Of a stretch of DNA of 64,000 nt, positions 10,886 to 21,862 are shown piece after piece; the first letter of the stretch is position 1, and each line of letters starts with the position of its first letter. A program made the translations under genes and the position numbers. Source of the stretch: Gnetum montanum (Eukaryota > Streptophyta > Gnetopsida > Gnetales > Gnetaceae); contig MNCI01008930.1 in the NCBI GenBank assembly GCA_015680685.1, positions 152,127-216,126 on the forward strand, read 5' to 3'. The notes beneath the pieces are model-generated. The model was not told the DNA's origin. It made no database searches and was given only the letters and a program-made list of their open reading frames with translations.

Positions 10886-12971
10886 ATGGGTGCTCACGGT
10901 GGCACTTTGATAGCAAAGGGAGGCCTCTTACGTGTGGGGGTCGAGAACACCCTTGCCTTGTTGGGAGGCACACAGATTACAAAAGGTTGCATAGGTTTAG
11001 AATTACCACCTATGATAATGGAATTTATGACATAGGAGGCATCATCTATGTTGGATTGACTCACCATGTTGATCACCAGTTGGCCACATTCTATCATTCT
11101 CTGTAGGTCATCCTGTAAAGCACAATAGTCGTTTGTACTGTGACCAGCCAATTGCTAGTAATGATAGTATTGGTCCAACTTGAAGTGTTGTGGAATTGGG
11201 GGCTCGTTTGGTATTGCTAAAGTGGTGTTCCTTAGTAGTTCACAGTACCTATCATGTTTTTGGTGGGTAATTGCTAATACGTGTTTGTGTTGGATTTGCC
11301 AAAATTTCAAGAGTTTCTCTAGTAGTTCAAAGGGTTGCATCTGTAGTGGTGTATACTTTGAGTGGTCCTTGCACTGAAAGTTGGGTCTTGGGGTAGCCCC
11401 TGTTAATGTATGTGAGTTGGTGCTAGAATTGGCGATTTTGTTAGTTGGGGCTTTGGGCTGCTTAGTTATTGGATGCCAGTTGGTTGCTTTTTTATTTATG
11501 GCTATTGTTATAATTGTTGTGTTTTTCTTACAAGCAAGTTGGTTTCTATAGGCCACATAGGCTGGATCATTGCTAGCTTGTGCTGCTTCCTCTATGCTTT
11601 TTGCTTGGGCAAAGGCTTGGCTAAGAGACCTTGGGGCTAGATAATACAGTTTGGACTTGATGAAGTCATTCACTACACCTTTGAAAATAGCTAGTAGGTG
11701 TGTCTCCACTAAGGGTTCATGCATTTCATTCAATGTAGCATTCCAACATTGAAGGAATTTTGGCATGGGCTCTAGAGGCCCCTGTTTAACTTGCATCATC
11801 TAGTCAAGGGTTGCTTTAGGCTATAGGTTGTATCTAAAGCATGTCACAAAATGTTTTATGAGATCCTCCAAAGAGGAGATTGAGGCCTTGGGGAGTGTGC
11901 AATACCAGTGCAAGGCCTTGCCAGTGAGTGACATGGGGAACATGCACATGATGGTGTGTGGCTAGGCTTGAAGGAGTAGGCATTTAGATTGAAATGTGAC
12001 CAAGTGTGCATTAGAATCCCCTTCTCCATTGTACTTGGTAAATTAAGGCAATTGGGTCCTAGTTGAAAGAGTTAGGGGTGGTATCATAGGACTTATGGGG
12101 TCGTCTCCATAAAAGTCCAACACCTTGATGGAGTTAGAGGAGGTAGCCTTAAGTCGATTGATCTCCTCCATCAAGCATTGGATTAGTTAAAATGCCTAAT
12201 CCAAGCTTGGGGATGTGCCAGCTAGTTGCATTGGCTAGGCTTGGGTTGGTTGCATAGCATAGGGTAGAATTGTTGGTTGTGGAGTTTGCCAGTTTAACGT
12301 CGTAGCACATGGGTGTTGCCAGTTTAACGTCATAGCGAATGATTGCTGATGTAATTGTTGAGAAATGGGTGCGATGATTGGAGTGGGACACACATGGGTG
12401 GGTTGTACGAACACCATAAACACCGATGAGACAGGCAGGATGTAGGATGCCTAAGTGTTTGTGGCTGGGTTGTGGCACTTGCATGAGCATAGTGTTGGGA
12501 AAATGCATTAGTTGCTTGCGAGGAAGGATGAATTGGCATGGTCACTATCTTGGAGGGGATGGATGGACCAAACCGAGGAGGGGCTGTACTAGGGTGTGGT
12601 TGTTGAAAGATGGTGTGGAGGGGGCTCTCATGCTCTGAGTGGGCCTCAAACACACCTTCCTCATTTTGTGAGGCTTCCTAGTAGGTTGTCCTTACATCAT
12701 GCTTGTTTACACGAATGAGTTGGGACAACAACTGGTGGTAGGACTTCATGAGTGGGATTATGTCAAACAAGGAAGGGTTGTACCCCTATCCATTCCAATG
12801 GATTCGTTCATAGTCCTGTTTCACCTCTAAATTGAGGTAATCCACTGGTAGTCTTGCTTGGATTTTGGCACAAACAAAGTTGTATTGTTTGTGGCTTAAT
12901 GCAGCATGCTTTGGCTAGATTGTGGTGTCAAATGTGTTAGACACCAATGTGGAAGGTTGATCTAGATTCAT
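10886..12971 (-). pseudogene. gag: T3 gag, degraded and truncated
   Basis: The start ATG at 12971 matches the T4 start (both read MNPDQP-like). A Pro/Gln/His-rich N-terminal part contains two microrepeat units (YDVKLA twice, about 12290-12340). The retrotransposon Gag domain follows at about 12180-11155, with VKQGPLEPMPKFLQCWNATL and FKGVVNDFIKSKLYYLAPRS. A remnant zinc-knuckle-like motif GHSTNDYCALQDDLQRMI lies near 11145-11090, with a first Cys no longer visible. The frame has several stops and stops being gag at 10886, where T2 was inserted. Gag forms the particle that packages the element's RNA. Confidence 0.8.
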
Positions 12972-13004
12972 ATTCACAGATTAGGTTGTGAGAGTTGCTA
13001 TTTG

Positions 13005-13235
13005 CAGAAAATGGCTAAATCTGAAAATAATAGAAAAATGATGAAGTTTGTCAGGAGCAGGGAAATGGCCAAGTATAGAAATATAAAAAAATGCATAGGT
13101 GTAACAATGCAGAGAAAAAAATGTAAAGTATGGAAATGTAGAAAAACTTCTAAGTATGAAAATGCAGAAAAAATGCTAAGAATGAAAATGTAGAAAAAAT
13201 GCTAAGTATGAAAACTTCTAAAAATGACCAACTAT
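13005..13235 (-). repeat. A-rich tandem repeats in T3 leader
   Basis: On the + strand, units such as ATGTAGAAAAAATGCTAAGTA repeat about every 30 bases between the PBS-like site and gag. The T4 leader has the same kind of array at 16685-16975. Confidence 0.7.
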
Positions 13236-13348
13236 GGTGTAGCACTTGCTATGCTGGAGCTTGCTACACTCTAAGAACTTGTTATGCTCTCTAGAACATC
13301 CAAAGTTTTGACTAAGTGCTAATAAAAAATGTAGATAGAAATGGTTTA

Positions 13349-13367
13349 GGCACTCCTTCTAGTGTTA
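13349..13367 (-). promoter_or_regulatory. T3 primer-binding site (putative)
   Basis: The minus strand reads TAACACTAGAAGGAGTGCC, just inside the LTR end. It aligns with TGGCGCTAGAAGGAGGGCC of T5, differing mainly by transitions. I did not assign a tRNA. Confidence 0.6.
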
Positions 13368-13373
13368 GAAAAC

Positions 13374-14635
13374 TATAGTGACAGAAAACATCAGTGGCTA
13401 GAAACACCAAGAGGTCTTCGGACGCATAGCCTAACCCTGAATCTACACAAGGGTTGTGGTGGAGAGAATGGATTCAGGGTGCTCTGAACGGTTTGGTTGA
13501 TTAGACAGGGACTTAACTGGTGTACAATAACCCTTTTGCAAACAATGATTTTAAATGGAACACCTAGTGGTAAAATAAAAAGAAAATGTAAAGTGCACAG
13601 CAATATAAACATGCTAAGCACATAACAAGACAGTAGACATGATTGAACGCTTGAGAATGCCAAAAAAATGAAATAAATAAATAAATGCTATAATCAGATA
13701 AAAAAAGAGTTTGAATAGGAAGATGCACTGCCCCAAAAAAGGGGTATAAATATTTAGAGTGTACGTAATAGGAATGCAATCACAGCCTCAATGGTGTAGG
13801 GCTGTGAAATCTTGTGCTCGTTGTGATAAATTGAGCCTACTAGGTCAGTAATTAGGGTGTTCTGTGTGATGTTCCAATGGGCTGCAATGGGGATGCAATG
13901 TACCATGCAGTGTAGTTTTGCCTCTTTGTTAGTGTGGTGTGCTCAAGGTCTTGTTCACCTACGGAGCTAGCTGGCAAGATGCCAAAATTCCAAATGTCAT
14001 GCTGGTGAAGAAAAATGGAAGCCTCCCCTCTTTTGCTCCCCTCTTCTTTCAAAAGAGGGCGCAAAGGTATTTATAGGGCTAGCGTTAGCCCAAAATGCAG
14101 ATCATGTGCCATGTGGAAGTGCGGTGGGTGTTACATTGTAACGCTACGCTGCATTGTAGCACCGAGTGTTTCATTGTAGTGCTACGCTATGCACTGTAGT
14201 GCTACACTACACTATAGCACTACGCTACGCATTGTAATGCTATGCTGGGCACTGTAGCACTACGCTACGGTGCACATTGTAGTGCTAGGCTACATAACAT
14301 AGTAGGGTGAAAAATGTGCCATCATTTTGACACTTAGAAAAATCTTGCAAATCTGGCAGTTGGTGTTGTGCTACACTACGCTATGCTATGTAGCGTAGCA
14401 TGGTCTAGAAAGTGTCATCCTTCTAACACTTATAAAAGTCTTACAAATATGGTAGTTAGTGCTAGGCTATGCTACACTACGCTATGCAGTGTAACAGGTT
14501 GTTACACTGTAGTGCTATGCTGCACACTGTAGAGCTATGCTACATAGTGTAGCAGGGTGCAAAAACTGCCATTGCCCTGACACTTAAAAAAATCTACAGT
14601 TGAGATGCCAAGACCTAAAATTTTGTAGTGTTTCA
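13374..14635 (-). repeat. T3 5' LTR (about 1260 bp)
   Basis: The minus strand starts TGAAACACTACAAAATTTTAG and ends near CACTATA before the PBS. A TATA box is present. U3 (about 14120-14560) is packed with GCTACGCTATGC-type units and their inverted copies, able to form many short hairpins. Confidence 0.75.
14067..14076 (-). promoter_or_regulatory. TATA box of T3 LTR
   Basis: TATAAATACC on the minus strand, about 560 bases from the LTR start and directly downstream of the inverted-repeat-rich U3. Confidence 0.6.
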
Positions 14636-16652
14636 AGGTTTCTATGCAAGTTTAGATTTGCCACCTACACTGATGGAGTTTATGATGTAGGGGGTGTCAT
14701 CTTTGTTGGATTGGCTTGCTGCATTAAGCACCAGTTGACCCCATTTTATCATTCTTTGCAGGTCATCCTACAAAGCACAATAGTTGTCCATACTGTGGCC
14801 AGACATCTGGTGGTAATGATAGTATTAGTCTAGCTTAAAATGTTGTGGGATTGGGGGCTCATTCACTACTACTAAGGTAGGGTTCCTTAGTAGTTTGCAA
14901 TACTTATCATGTTTTTGATGAGCAATCTTCGATACATGTTTGTATTATATTTTCCTAACTTTCAATAGTTTCTCTAGCAGTTCATAGGGTTCCATCGGTA
15001 GCAGTGTATACTTTGAGCGATCCTTGTACTTTGGACCTTGGTGTGGCCCTATTGATGTAGGTGAGTTAGTGTTAGAGTTGGCAGCTTTATGAGTTGGGGC
15101 CTTGGGCTACTTGGCCACTAGACCCTAGTTGGTTGCTTTTATGCTTATGGCCACTATTACCACTATTGCATTTTGCTTGTGCATATGTTGGTTTCTATAG
15201 GCCACGTAGGCTGGGTCATTATTGGCTTGGGCTACCTCTTCTATGCCTTTTGTTTAGGCAAAGGCTTGGCTAAGAGACTTCAAGGCTAGGTAATATAGTT
15301 TGGATTTGATGAAGTCATTCACTACATCCTTTAAGATGGCTAGTAGGTGTGTCTCTGCTAGGGATTCACACATTTGCTCAATGTGATGTTTCAGCATTTG
15401 AGGAATTTTTGCATGGGCTCTAGGGGCCCCTACTTGACTTGTATGAGTTGGTTGAGGGTTCTTTTAGGCTTTAGGTTGTACCTAATGTGTGTCACAAACT
15501 AGCTTATGAGATCCTCCAAAGAAGAGATTAAGGCCTTCGGTAGCGCATGATACCAATCTAAGGCCTTGCTAGTGAGTGCCATGGGGAACACGTGCATGAT
15601 GACGTGTGGCTAGGCTTGAAGGAGTAGGTACTTGGATCAAAATGTAACCAAGTGTGTGTTGGGGTCCCCTTTACTATTGTACTTAGTGTGTTGAGGCAGT
15701 TGGACCCCAATTGGGAGAGTCAAGAGTAGAATTGCAGGACTTATGGGGTTGTTTCGGTAGAAGTTCACCACCTTGATAATTTTGGAGCAGGTAGCTTTGA
15801 GTTGGTTGATCCCCTCCATCAAACTTTAGATTAGTTGGAATATTTGATCCAAGCTTGGGGATATGCCAGTTGGTTGCATTGGTTGGGCTTGTTTTGGTTG
15901 CATAGCATAGGATTGGATTGCTGGTTGGGATGTTTGCTAGTTTAACATCATAGTAGATAGTTGTTGCTAGTTTAACATCATAGCAGATGATCATTGCTAG
16001 TCTAACATCATAGTGGATAGGTTTAGTTAATGCATTGGTTAAGTGATGGGTATAGTGACCAAGTTAGGTGACACACAAGTGTGTTGGATGGATGCTATGG
16101 GCGTCAATGAGACAAGCGAGATGTAGGATTCTTGAGTCATTTGGGGCTAGGAGGTGACCCATGCATGAGCATAGGTTGGGAAAATGTAGTAGTTTCTTAC
16201 AAGGAAAGCTAAATTGGCATGGTCACCATCTTGGAGAGGATTGGTGGACCAAACTGAGGAGGGACTGTACTAGGGAGCGATTTTTGGAAGACAATGTAGA
16301 GGGGGCCCTTACATTCGAAGAAGGTCTTGAACTCATCTTCTTCCTCCTATGAGGCTTCCTCATATGTTGTCACTACATCATGCTTGTTTGCATAGATGAG
16401 TTGGGAAAATAGCTAGTGGTAGGACTCCATGAGTGGAATTATGTCAAACAAGGAGGGGTTGTACTCTTGTCCATCTCGGTGGACTTGTTCATAGTCCAAT
16501 TTTTCCTTCAAGTCATGGCAATCCATTGGTAATCATACTTGGATTTTGGAACAAAAATAATTGTATTGTTTATGGCTTAGTGCAACATGCCTTGGGTGGA
16601 TCATGGTATCAAATGTATTAGACAATGAGATGGAAGGTTGATCTGGATTCAT
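14636..16652 (-). pseudogene. gag: T4 gag, degraded and truncated
   Basis: The start ATG at 16652 opens MNPDQPSISLSNTFDTM. The N-terminal part has the FDIIPL motif shared with T5 and T7 gag. Three microrepeat units (YDVKLA) occur at 15938-16017. The Gag domain spans about 15840-15150. The last recognisable part, a GHSMDNYCAL-like motif near 14800, ends in the T3 LTR. Many stops and frameshifts make it non-functional. Confidence 0.78.
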
Positions 16653-16684
16653 ATTCACAAATCGGGTTGTGAGAGTTGTTGTTT

Positions 16685-16975
16685 GCAAAAAAAAAATGAC
16701 TAACTCTAAAAATTGCAAAAAAAAAAAAGACTAAGTCTACCAATAGTAGAAAAATGGCTAAGTGTAAAATGTAGAAAAATGGCTACGTGTGGAAACTACC
16801 AAAAAATTGACTAAGTGTAAAATTATAGAAAATTGGCTAAGTATGAAACTACGGAAATTTAGTTAAGTATGAAAATGTAGAAAAAATGCTAAGTATGAAA
16901 GTGTAGAAAAATTGCTAAGTATGAAAATTTAGAAAAAAATGCTAACTATGAAAGCTACTAAAAATGGCTAACTCT
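16685..16975 (-). repeat. A-rich tandem repeats in T4 leader
   Basis: Units like AATGTAGAAAAATGGCTAAG recur about every 30 bases on the + strand, with two long A runs at 16687 and 16718. They are homologous in kind and position to 13005-13235 in T3. Confidence 0.7.
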
Positions 16976-17168
16976 AGTGCTACGCTCACTACGCTGGAGC
17001 TAACTACAGTCTCCTGAGAATCTAGAATTCTAGTTAAGGGATGAAGATACACCTTGGCGTTTGTCTAGTGGGGTTCCAAGGGAACCAATGATCAACTCCA
17101 ATCTACACCAATCGATGGTGGAGAGAGCATGTAGGATAATAATTAGAAAATGTAGAAGGAAATGGTGA

Positions 17169-17188
17169 GGCCATCCTTCTAGTGCCCA
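17169..17188 (-). promoter_or_regulatory. T4 primer-binding site (putative)
   Basis: The minus strand reads TGGGCACTAGAAGGATGGCC, inside the LTR end. It is the same site type as in T3, T5 and T7. Confidence 0.6.
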
Positions 17189-17193
17189 AAAAT

Positions 17194-18921
17194 TATAATG
17201 ACCAAAAAACGTCGGTGGCTGGAATTACTGAGAGATCAACAGACACACAACCTTAACCTCACCTTTATGTGATGGCCTTGCTGAAAACAGAGGCAAAGCA
17301 CCCTAGACGGTCTTGTCAATTGAATAGGAACTTTGTTGATTGCAACTGGGGTAGTGGGTGCAACTAGGGGGTGGCATGGTTAGTTAAAATGCAAATGCAA
17401 GTGTCAAAGCAGTGCTTTTCAGTGCTAAGTGTAGAGCGTAGCCATGGAATGGGGGTGAGCATAGCCAGGGGTTTCAACTGAAATGAGGGTGTCAACCCAC
17501 AGAGAATATCGCCTGAGCATAGTACAACATGACGACGCATGAAAAAGTGCAAAAAGATGCAATAAAATGCTAGAAATAGGAGAGAGAAATGGAACACTAC
17601 GCTAAATGGGAGTGTAGTTAACTCCAAAACAGTCTTAGAAGGTACAAAGTGTACAACAAACATAGTGGGAGTGTATTCATAGTCTTGGTTGTGTTGGATC
17701 ATGAAGTTTGGTGCTTGCTATGATGAACTATGCCTATCGAGTTAGCTATTGCAGTGTATTGTAAAGTGTAGAGATGCCACGAGACCACTATGTATGATGC
17801 AATGCAAGGCTGCAATAGGGTCGTGGTATACTATGTGCTGCAAAGATTCCATGGGACTTTAGTATACCATGTGATGCAGGGATGCCACAGGGCCATTGTG
17901 TATCATGTGGTGTAGCTATGCCTCTTTGCTAGTGTGTTTTTTTCTAGGTCTCATTTGCCCATCGCGCTAAGTGCTAAGATGTCAAAATGCCAAATGCCAA
18001 ATGAAAGTGCCAACTCCCAACAACCTAAAAAAATGGAAGCTCCCGCCCCCCCGCTCGCTTAAAACATTGGGATGCAAGGGTAATGTGAATTGGGTGCCAC
18101 ATGGTAGTGCGATAGGTGGGAATACGAGAAAAAATTAGAAAAGTTTCTAAGTTTGGAGGTGACTAGAAAAAGATCAAGAATTTTTCTAACTTTGGCTGCT
18201 ATGGTCACCCCATGTTACACGTGGGACATGGGATGCTACCTAAGAACAAGGCATGGCATGCATACTTAGAAGAATCTACTAAAAATTGCAATATTTTTTC
18301 TTGCTACGCTAGCTACGCTGTAGAGTGTAGTAAGAGGGGTATCCTCATGAGTTAGAAAATCTACCAAATGCTTCTTCCATTTTAAGCTAGCTTAATAGCT
18401 TTTGGCTTGACACTTAGGAAAAATTAGCCACTAAGGTGTTGGCTACTGTCTATAGCATAGTAGGGGTAATGGGCGAATAGTACAAGACTTAAAAAAATCT
18501 GCAAAACTAGCCATTTGTGTGTTAGCTACACTTGCTATGCTCGAGAGCATAGTAGAGTGTAGTAGCTACAATGCCAAAGCATTACAGATATAGTGCTAGA
18601 GTGTAACAACTATAATTATAGAGCATAACAGCTATAGTATCAGAGCATAGCACAACACTTAGAAAAATGTTTCTAGCTTCTGTCATCATTCTGACACGTA
18701 GCCAATATTGCAAAAAATTGGCTGATGAAGAGTGTGGTCCCAACACTTAGACAAATTTGTAGAAAGTGCCATCATTCTAACACTTAGAAAATTTTTGCAA
18801 ATTTGGTAGTTGGACCTAACTACACTCAACACTTAGAAAAATTTGGACAAAATGCCACTATTTTGACACTTAGCCAAATTTTCAATTGAGATGTCGAGAC
18901 CTAAAATTTTGTGGTGTTTCA
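17194..18921 (-). repeat. T4 5' LTR (about 1728 bp)
   Basis: The minus strand starts TGAAACACCACAAAATTTTAG and ends TCATTATA, like T7 (CAGTATA). The U3 contains many short phrases ACTTAGAAAAATTT / TGCCATCATTCTGACAC and GCTACGCT-type inverted repeats. I found no clear TATA box; the homologous place reads AAGGGTAATG on the + strand, probably mutated. Confidence 0.7.
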
Positions 18922-18929
18922 TGAAGGTT

Positions 18930-21112
18930 GTCTATGAACATTCAGATTCCTATTATCCAGACTTTAATTTCATCCTCCATCAAGATGAAAAACTATGTTG
19001 GATAGATCTAGAGGACAACATTATGTTACATCCTAATCACTTTATTCCTGCAATGCTCATGGTAGCTCTCATGAGACTGGGGCTTGACTAGCAAGCCTAT
19101 ATTATCAACTAACAGAGCACATTATTAGAGAGTATTAACCAATAGCGGCCTAGGATAAGAAAGATCAATGCATGCAGGAATTCTATGAAGCCTCCAAGGG
19201 TAAATAGGTTCTAATTCCAGAATTTCTGCAATTACTGAAGGAGGGCCTAGAATTTCTATTAGGGGAGGATCAACACCAAGATCGTCCTTTCAATGATGAA
19301 GATACAATTCATCAATAGTTGCAATTAACCTTAGTAGGTAGCTAGGATGAAAAAAAAACTAGTTCAAGAACCAAAAAAACCTCAAGGCCAAGGTCTTTGA
19401 ACTAGGCATCAGAATAATAATTAAGAGACCAAAGGAGAAGAGTAAGTCAACATCACTCTCCTAGTCCTTTGCCTTTATCATCCTCTTCGTTGTGAATCTC
19501 TAGTAGGAGGGATCATTATTGAAATAGGAGGAGGAATGATCAAGACCAAGATGGAGATGATTGAAGGTCCCATCATAGGGATGGGAGAAGCAAGCATAGT
19601 CAACAACAAAAGGAAGAGAAGCATCATCAAGAAAGAAGGCATAGTAGGGCACATCATAGGAGGCATAGCCATGATAAGGGCCACCATGAATATAGTAACT
19701 ATGATGAAAAATTGCTAGCTATAAGAAGCAGGATCAATGTTTTAGAAGCAATTCATATTCCAACCAAGCATTAAAGGGATAGTTGAATCAAATGTCTTGA
19801 TAAGAATAACATTCCTAAATTTGGAGGGTATGATATTGATTCACAAAATCACTTGCAAGCTTTACATGATGCGTGTGTCTTATAGAATATTAAGAAGGAG
19901 TGGAAAAGACTCAAACTATTCCTTATGACACGTATCAAAGAAGCTAAAGGTTGGTACTAGTCCTTGGAGCTAGAATCTATTCATATATGAAGTACAATGT
20001 TGGAGCTATTTAATGATAAGTATCAAAAGTACTTCAAGGTGTCCAACTTGATAAAAGAATCCAAGGATGGAAACAAGGTAATCATGAATACACTAAGGTA
20101 GCCTTGGGTAGGTATTACTCTCTCTTACACCACTGCCTAGGTCATGGTTTTTCTCAAAGGAAACAAATTTTTCACATAATAGATGGACTCTGGATCAAAA
20201 GCAAAGAGACTCTTGGAGTGTATGCCCAAGGGGGATTGTCAGAAATGAGGATCCATCAGATCCAAAGGCTCATTGAGCAAGTAGCTAAAGAAGAGGAAGA
20301 ACATAAAAAGAAAGAAAGTATAGAAGATTCTAATAGAGACTTCTCCATTTGCAAAAGGAAGGTAAATTTCCGTGATTCTAAGAAGGAAGCATCATTGGAA
20401 GAAGTAGTTCAAAGAAAAGCCTTACCTATCCAAAAATCTATTATAGAAATATTGACCAAGGTAGAGAAAATGTGGGACTCCTTAGATGAAAAGTTTCAAA
20501 TTGCTCTAAATATTGTGGAGGAGAAAANTTTAGATGAAAAGTTTCAAATTGCTCTAAATATTGTGGAGGAGAAAATGAAATAGGAGATTTGAGATAGTGA
20601 CAACATGAGAAGAAAAGATATAGAAAAGGACTATTATTAGTAGAAAGTAAGGCTACAATGGTTGATGAGATTACATATTCTAAAATAGATGAAGAATGAT
20701 GTGGCACATGCCAATATGAATATCCTAAAGGATGTTGTCATGTATTATCACACTTACAAGAATGTAGGGATGTATGCTTTAAACCCAAATTTTTCAAAAA
20801 GATAACCACCTAGGATATTGTCTTATCCATAAGGAAATTATAGACAGTGATTCCACCAGCCATAGTATTATCCAAGTGGAGTGCCAAATCAACCTTAGGA
20901 TCATTATCATTAATGAAAAAATCCACAATCATGGGAAATGGTACCACCAAGGCAATAATACCATTATTGTTAACCAAAATCATATGGTTATATTTTCCAA
21001 CAACATGTATCTCCTCGTGGCTTTGCAAGTGACAATTCCTTCTTCCATTACTATTATTTTCTAGAATATTGTAGAACACCAACTGGATGAGTTGAATCTC
21101 CTTCCACTTATC
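18930..21112 (+). pseudogene. gag: Ath1 gag, degraded
   Basis: The N-terminal part is unclear. At about 19430-19700 one frame is rich in Arg, Ser and His (RRRVSQHHSPSPL, then HHQERRHSRAHHRRH). The Gag domain follows at 19790-20180: PKFGGYDIDSQNHLQALHDA, then GRYYSLLHHCLGHGFSQ. After this comes a charged helical stretch (QRLIEQVAKEEEEHKKKES). A cysteine-containing remnant (GTCQYEYPKGCCHVL) near 20705 may mark the part after the zinc knuckle. Many stops are present. T5 interrupts the gene at 21113. An apparent 46-base duplication around the N at 20528 is probably an assembly artefact. Confidence 0.7.
20482..20575. repeat. Exact 46 bp duplication around a single N
   Basis: The bases before and after the N at 20528 carry the same 46 bases, starting TTAGATGAAAAG and ending GGAGGAGAAAA. 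An exact repeat meeting at one N is what an uncollapsed contig overlap looks like. Confidence 0.8.
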
Positions 21113-21117
21113 CTCCT
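21113..21117. repeat. Target site duplication of T5, left copy (CTCCT)
   Basis: CTCCT directly before TGAAACACC. The same five bases follow the 3' LTR at 39257-39261. Ty3/gypsy integration makes 5 bp duplications. Confidence 0.9.
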
Positions 21118-21251
21118 TGAAACACCACAAAATTCGGAGCTTAGTACTTGTCCAACACCAAGCAAGTCCCTGGGACCCCCAAACGACCACAGCTACATTT
21201 GGTGTCAAACATTGCAACTTTGAAGATCAGATGCTTAATTTTTACTAAGTA

Positions 21252-21760
21252 TGCAGTTCCAGTGTATACGCCCAGTGTATACGCCCAAGTGTACATTCCT
21301 AGCGTATACGCTCAAATTCTCAGTGTATACGCCCAGCATGTACGCTTAAGTTCACAGCGTATACGCCCAGCGTAGACGTCCAATGTACATGCCTAGCATA
21401 CACGCCTCACATGTACGCTCAGCAGGTACAACAGATGCATATGCCCAGTATGAAATCTCCAAAGATAGCATGAAAACAGCACTACAGAGCGAGATTTGGC
21501 ACAAGGCAGCAACCATCAGCGTATACGCCTGGCGTATACACCTGGCGAATATGCCCAGCACATCAGCGTATATGCCCAGCATTCATCAGTGTATACACCC
21601 AACGTATATGCCAGCGTCGACGACATCTACGCCCAAGTCCATGTATGCCCAACATCCATCAGCGTATATTCCCCAACGTAAATGCCCAACACCTCCAGCG
21701 TATACATCCACAGTCTACGCTCGCGGCAGACAACGTATACGCCCAGTGTATATGCTCAGC
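21252..21760 (+). repeat. GCGTATACGC palindrome array in T5 U3
   Basis: Dozens of exact or one-base-off copies of CAGCGTATACGCC at irregular 15-30 base spacing. The core GCGTATACGC is its own reverse complement and alternates purine and pyrimidine throughout. Many variants are CG to TG or CA, as expected for methylation decay. The 3' LTR has the same array at 38105-38520. Confidence 0.9.
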
Positions 21761-21854
21761 AAATGTAACATATTGTACACTTGTAAATTTTATGCTCTTA
21801 CACCTTGTCAATGTGTCACGTGTCTCCCAACCTGAGTCTGCCGTCAAAACCTTG

Positions 21855-21862
21855 TATAAAAT
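21855..21862 (+). promoter_or_regulatory. TATA box of T5 5' LTR
   Basis: TATAAAAT preceded by a CACGTG-containing stretch (G-box, about 21817). The 3' LTR has TATAAAAG at the equivalent place. Together with the U3 array this is the probable sense promoter. Confidence 0.7.

Larger units (their letters stand above)
10886..14635 (-). mobile_element. T3: Tat-like element, 5' LTR and gag only
   Basis: On the minus strand it reads LTR, PBS-like site, A-rich leader, gag, and is then cut by the end of the T2 LTR. Its LTR start abuts gag sequence of T4, so T3 appears to be inserted in T4. Protease and pol would lie beyond T2, outside the window. Confidence 0.75.
14636..18921 (-). mobile_element. T4: Tat-like element, 5' LTR and gag only
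   Basis: The order on the minus strand is LTR, PBS-like site, A-rich leader, gag, cut by the T3 LTR at 14636. It is homologous to T3 along the whole visible part. The LTR is longer (about 1728 against 1262 bp). Beyond its LTR start at 18921 the sequence becomes plus-strand Athila-like gag of Ath1. Confidence 0.75.

Noticed and set aside
19478-19718. Met/Pro-rich and Met/Ile-rich frames of about 65 codons on both strands
   Set aside because: They are other-frame readings of the Arg/Ser/His-rich part of Ath1 gag.
21252-21760. The regular short repeats looked at first like a CRISPR array
   Set aside because: Units vary, spacing is irregular, there are no unique spacers of constant length, and the region lies in the U3 of a plant LTR.
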